Origin: Micrococcales bacterium
GTDB lineage: Bacteria; Actinomycetota; Actinomycetes; S36-B12; UBA5976
Length of the DNA: 9,123 bases
Assembly: GCA_024640585.1 (NCBI GenBank)
Contig: JAHEEQ010000072.1
Span: 1 to 9,123 of the forward strand
Direction: 5' to 3'
Shown here: one piece after another, positions 7,368 through 9,123 of the stretch
How positions within the stretch are numbered: the stretch's first letter is position 1
Layout: each line of letters starts with the position of its first letter
Position numbers and translations under genes: made by a program
The notes under the pieces: model-generated
Database searches by the model: none
Told to the model about the DNA's origin: nothing
What the model saw: the letters and a program-made list of their open reading frames with translations, nothing else

Positions 7368-8063
7368 ATGAACGATGATCTTGATTTAACCTTGTATGCA
7401 GATGCTGCTGAGTTAGTGGAGATAGCAACCGCTGAGGCGATGGAACTGATCGCAACAAATCTCTTGGAAAAGGGAGTTTCACATATTGCCCTCACCGGAG
7501 GCACCTTAGGTGGACAGTTTGCAAGTCGCCTTATTGAAAGAATTAACACGGCTGTAGATTTAACAGGATTGCATATCTGGTTTAGCGATGAACGATTTGA
7601 TTCTGTAGATAGTCCTGCACGAAATTCTCGACCGGTTCGTGATGGTTTAAAAAATGACACAGTTACAGTGCATGAAGTGAATTCAAGTGATGATGGATCA
7701 ACCGTTCAAACCGCGGCGATTTCATATGAGAAAGAACTTCGCGATGTAATTATGGATATTTGCGTTTTAGGACTTGGACCAGATGGTCATGTGGCATCAC
7801 TTTTTCCTAATCACTGGAATCAAAATGCAACTGGAAAGGCAATTGCAATTGTTGATTCTCCAAAACCTCCATCAGAGCGTGTTTCATTCACAATGCCATT
7901 TATAAACTCATCGCGCCAGGTTTGGATCATTGCAGCAGGTGAAGCAAAGGCAAACGCAGTTACACAGGTACTTGAAGCAGATCCAACAGTTCCTGCAGGT
8001 CATGTAATGGCGGCAGAATTGACTCGATTAATCGCAGATACAGAGGCCTTTTTCACCGAATAA
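7368..8063 (+). CDS. pgl: 6-phosphogluconolactonase
   Basis: This cytosolic enzyme hydrolyses 6-phosphoglucono-delta-lactone to 6-phosphogluconate, the second step of the oxidative pentose phosphate pathway. The 231-residue product is close to the usual 230-260. Family motifs appear in order: ALTGGTLGGQFA (41-52, phosphate-binding loop), IWFSDERFDS (70-79, the family 'DER' motif), ICVLGLGPDGHVASLFP (131-147, with the conserved active-site histidine in GPDGH) and PPSERVSFTMPFIN (167-180), then a GEAKANAV segment like the family's 'G..K...l'. I chose the ATG at 7368, two bases after the preceding stop. A TTG 30 bases upstream is in frame but would overlap the membrane-protein gene and add residues that do not look like the family. 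The Shine-Dalgarno is weak, so translation probably depends on coupling. The dehydrogenase of the next pathway step follows after 24 bases. Confidence 0.94.
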   Translation: MNDDLDLTLYADAAELVEIATAEAMELIATNLLEKGVSHIALTGGTLGGQFASRLIERINTAVDLTGLHIWFSDERFDSVDSPARNSRPVRDGLKNDTVTVHEVNSSDDGSTVQTAAISYEKELRDVIMDICVLGLGPDGHVASLFPNHWNQNATGKAIAIVDSPKPPSERVSFTMPFINSSRQVWIIAAGEAKANAVTQVLEADPTVPAGHVMAAELTRLIADTEAFFTE

Positions 8064-8081
8064 GCTGCAATATCAAGCAGG

Positions 8082-8087
8082 TAGACT
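8082..8087 (+). promoter_or_regulatory. Possible -10 element (TAGACT) for an internal promoter before the dehydrogenase gene
   Basis: TAGACT fits the TAnnnT -10 pattern and directly touches the first ATG (8088). It sits six bases before a second in-frame ATG (8094), the spacing expected for a leaderless transcript starting at the second ATG. No -35 match is visible. The short AGG at 8079-8081 could equally be a weak ribosome site for the first ATG. Confidence 0.2.
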
Positions 8088-9074
8088 ATGCCCATGCAAA
8101 CATCAGTGAACTTCGGAATGGTTGGCCTAGGCAGAATGGGCGCAAATATCGTGCGCCGACTCGGAACCTCTGGAATCACCTCAGTCGTTCATGATGTCAG
8201 CACAGATGCTGTAGCGGCACTGGCCGCAGAAGGCTTTACGCCAGCTTCTGATTTAGCAGCCCTTGCTGCAGCTCTTCCTAGCCCTCGCACAGTATGGGTG
8301 ATGGTTCCGGCCTCCGTTACCGATGCAACAATCGAAGCAGTTGCCGCGCAACTTTCTGCGGGAGACACAATCATCGATGGTGGAAATAGTTACTACAAAA
8401 ATGATGTAACCAACGCAGCATTGCTTGCTGAAAAAGGTATCAACTTTGTTGATGTCGGAACAAGTGGTGGCGTTTACGGCTTAGAGCGCGGATATAGCTT
8501 GATGATCGGTGGAGATACCGCCGTTGTGAAATCACTTGATCCATTATTCAAGGCGTTGGCACCTGGGGTTGCGGCAGCAGAACGCACACCGGGTCGCAAA
8601 GGCGAACCAACAACTAGCGAATATGGATATTTGCATTGCGGGCCAGTTGGTAGTGGCCACTTTGTGAAGATGGTTCACAATGGAATTGAGTACGGAATGA
8701 TGGCGGCCTTTGCTGAAGGCCTTGCAATCTTTGAAGCAGCAGATGAGATGACTCCTGCCTACGATTTAAACATCCCTGAAATTACTGAAGTTTGGCGCCG
8801 CGGAAGTGTTGTCGCGTCATGGTTGTTAGATCTAACAGCTCAAGCACTTCAAGAAAGTAAGGATCTCAACGAGTATTCAACTGAAGTCAGCGATAGTGGA
8901 GAAGGTCGTTGGACCGTTCAGGCAGCTATTGAAGCTGGAATTCCAGCCCATGTATTAAGCGCATCTTTGTACTCTCGTTTTGCATCGCGTGATAATGATG
9001 ATTTTGCTAACCGAGTTTTAAGTGCAATGCGCTATAAATTCGGCGGTCATAACGAGAAGCCTAAAAAGGCTTAG
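8088..9074 (+). CDS. gnd: 6-phosphogluconate dehydrogenase, decarboxylating, short (GndA/YqeC-like) form
   Basis: This cytosolic enzyme oxidatively decarboxylates 6-phosphogluconate to ribulose 5-phosphate and CO2. The 328-residue product has the Rossmann motif GLGRMGANIVRRL (13-25), IIDGGNSYYKND (95-106), DVGTSGGVYGLERGYSLMIG (122-141) and HCGPVGSGHFVKMVHNGIEY (183-202). The last carries the catalytic lysine (K194) and the HN pair (197-198). Classical enzymes have about 470 residues; this one has the short C-terminal helical domain of the roughly 300-residue class. After the second beta strand the sequence is VVHDVSTDAV, with an aspartate (D36) where NADP-using forms have Asn-Arg-Thr. This suggests NAD+ preference, an inference from sequence only. 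The start may be the ATG at 8088 or the one at 8094; both give the same core. The gene lies 24 bases after pgl and 10 bases before the apparent zwf start. Confidence 0.95.
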   Translation: MPMQTSVNFGMVGLGRMGANIVRRLGTSGITSVVHDVSTDAVAALAAEGFTPASDLAALAAALPSPRTVWVMVPASVTDATIEAVAAQLSAGDTIIDGGNSYYKNDVTNAALLAEKGINFVDVGTSGGVYGLERGYSLMIGGDTAVVKSLDPLFKALAPGVAAAERTPGRKGEPTTSEYGYLHCGPVGSGHFVKMVHNGIEYGMMAAFAEGLAIFEAADEMTPAYDLNIPEITEVWRRGSVVASWLLDLTAQALQESKDLNEYSTEVSDSGEGRWTVQAAIEAGIPAHVLSASLYSRFASRDNDDFANRVLSAMRYKFGGHNEKPKKA

Positions 9075-9084
9075 GCACGAAATA

Positions 9085-9123
9085 GTGAAACGTGCCGATG
9101 CATTAGTGCTCTTTGGAGCAACG
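9085..9123 (+). CDS. zwf: Glucose-6-phosphate dehydrogenase, N-terminal 13 codons only (3'-truncated by window edge)
   Basis: A GTG at 9085, 10 bases after the gnd stop, opens a frame reading MKRADALVLFGAT up to the window end. This matches the N-terminal strand and start of the nucleotide-binding loop of glucose-6-phosphate dehydrogenase (typically 'LVIFGATGDLA'). The enzyme oxidises glucose 6-phosphate to the lactone that the pgl product hydrolyses, and gnd acts next, so the context strongly supports the call. Only 13 residues are visible, hence the reduced confidence. No clear Shine-Dalgarno precedes the GTG. Confidence 0.72.
   Translation, partial: MKRADALVLFGAT

Overview
The window looks like chromosomal DNA from a streamlined actinobacterium. 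Base composition is moderate, gaps between genes are a few bases long, and one gene encodes a membrane PH-like protein of an actinobacterial type. A freshwater planktonic lineage such as Nanopelagicales (acI) or a relative fits best, but this is inferred from gene style and not from a marker gene. I see no mobile element, CRISPR array, tRNA, rRNA or prophage gene.

Positions 1-6750 hold a complete peptide/nickel-class (Opp/Dpp-type) ABC importer: a 5'-truncated family 5 solute-binding protein (1-1736), a strong stem-loop in the 134-base gap (1767-1813), an unusually long DppB-like permease (1871-3415), a DppC-like permease starting on the last base of that gene's stop codon (3415-4503), and a fused DppD-DppF-like double ATPase (5101-6750). 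A gene for a membrane PH-domain protein (4505-5068) sits on the minus strand between the second permease and the ATPase. It meets the permease tail to tail with one base between them and leaves only 32 bases before the ATPase.

Positions 6757-9123 carry a tightly packed plus-strand run: a UPF0126/TRIC-type membrane protein, 6-phosphogluconolactonase, a short-form 6-phosphogluconate dehydrogenase, and the first 13 codons of what I read as glucose-6-phosphate dehydrogenase. The last three form the oxidative pentose phosphate branch (glucose-6-phosphate to ribulose-5-phosphate). Spacings of 6, 2, 24 and 10 bases suggest co-transcription, possibly starting with the ATPase gene. That would link nutrient import to central carbon metabolism, but this is inference.

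The window is mostly ordinary metabolism and transport. Its most notable points are the antisense gene inside the transporter locus, the roughly 200-residue multi-helix insertion in the first permease, the stem-loop after the binding-protein gene, paired cysteines in exported parts of the importer, and a dehydrogenase whose cofactor-site residue hints at NAD+ rather than NADP+. I found no convincing evidence of an undescribed system.
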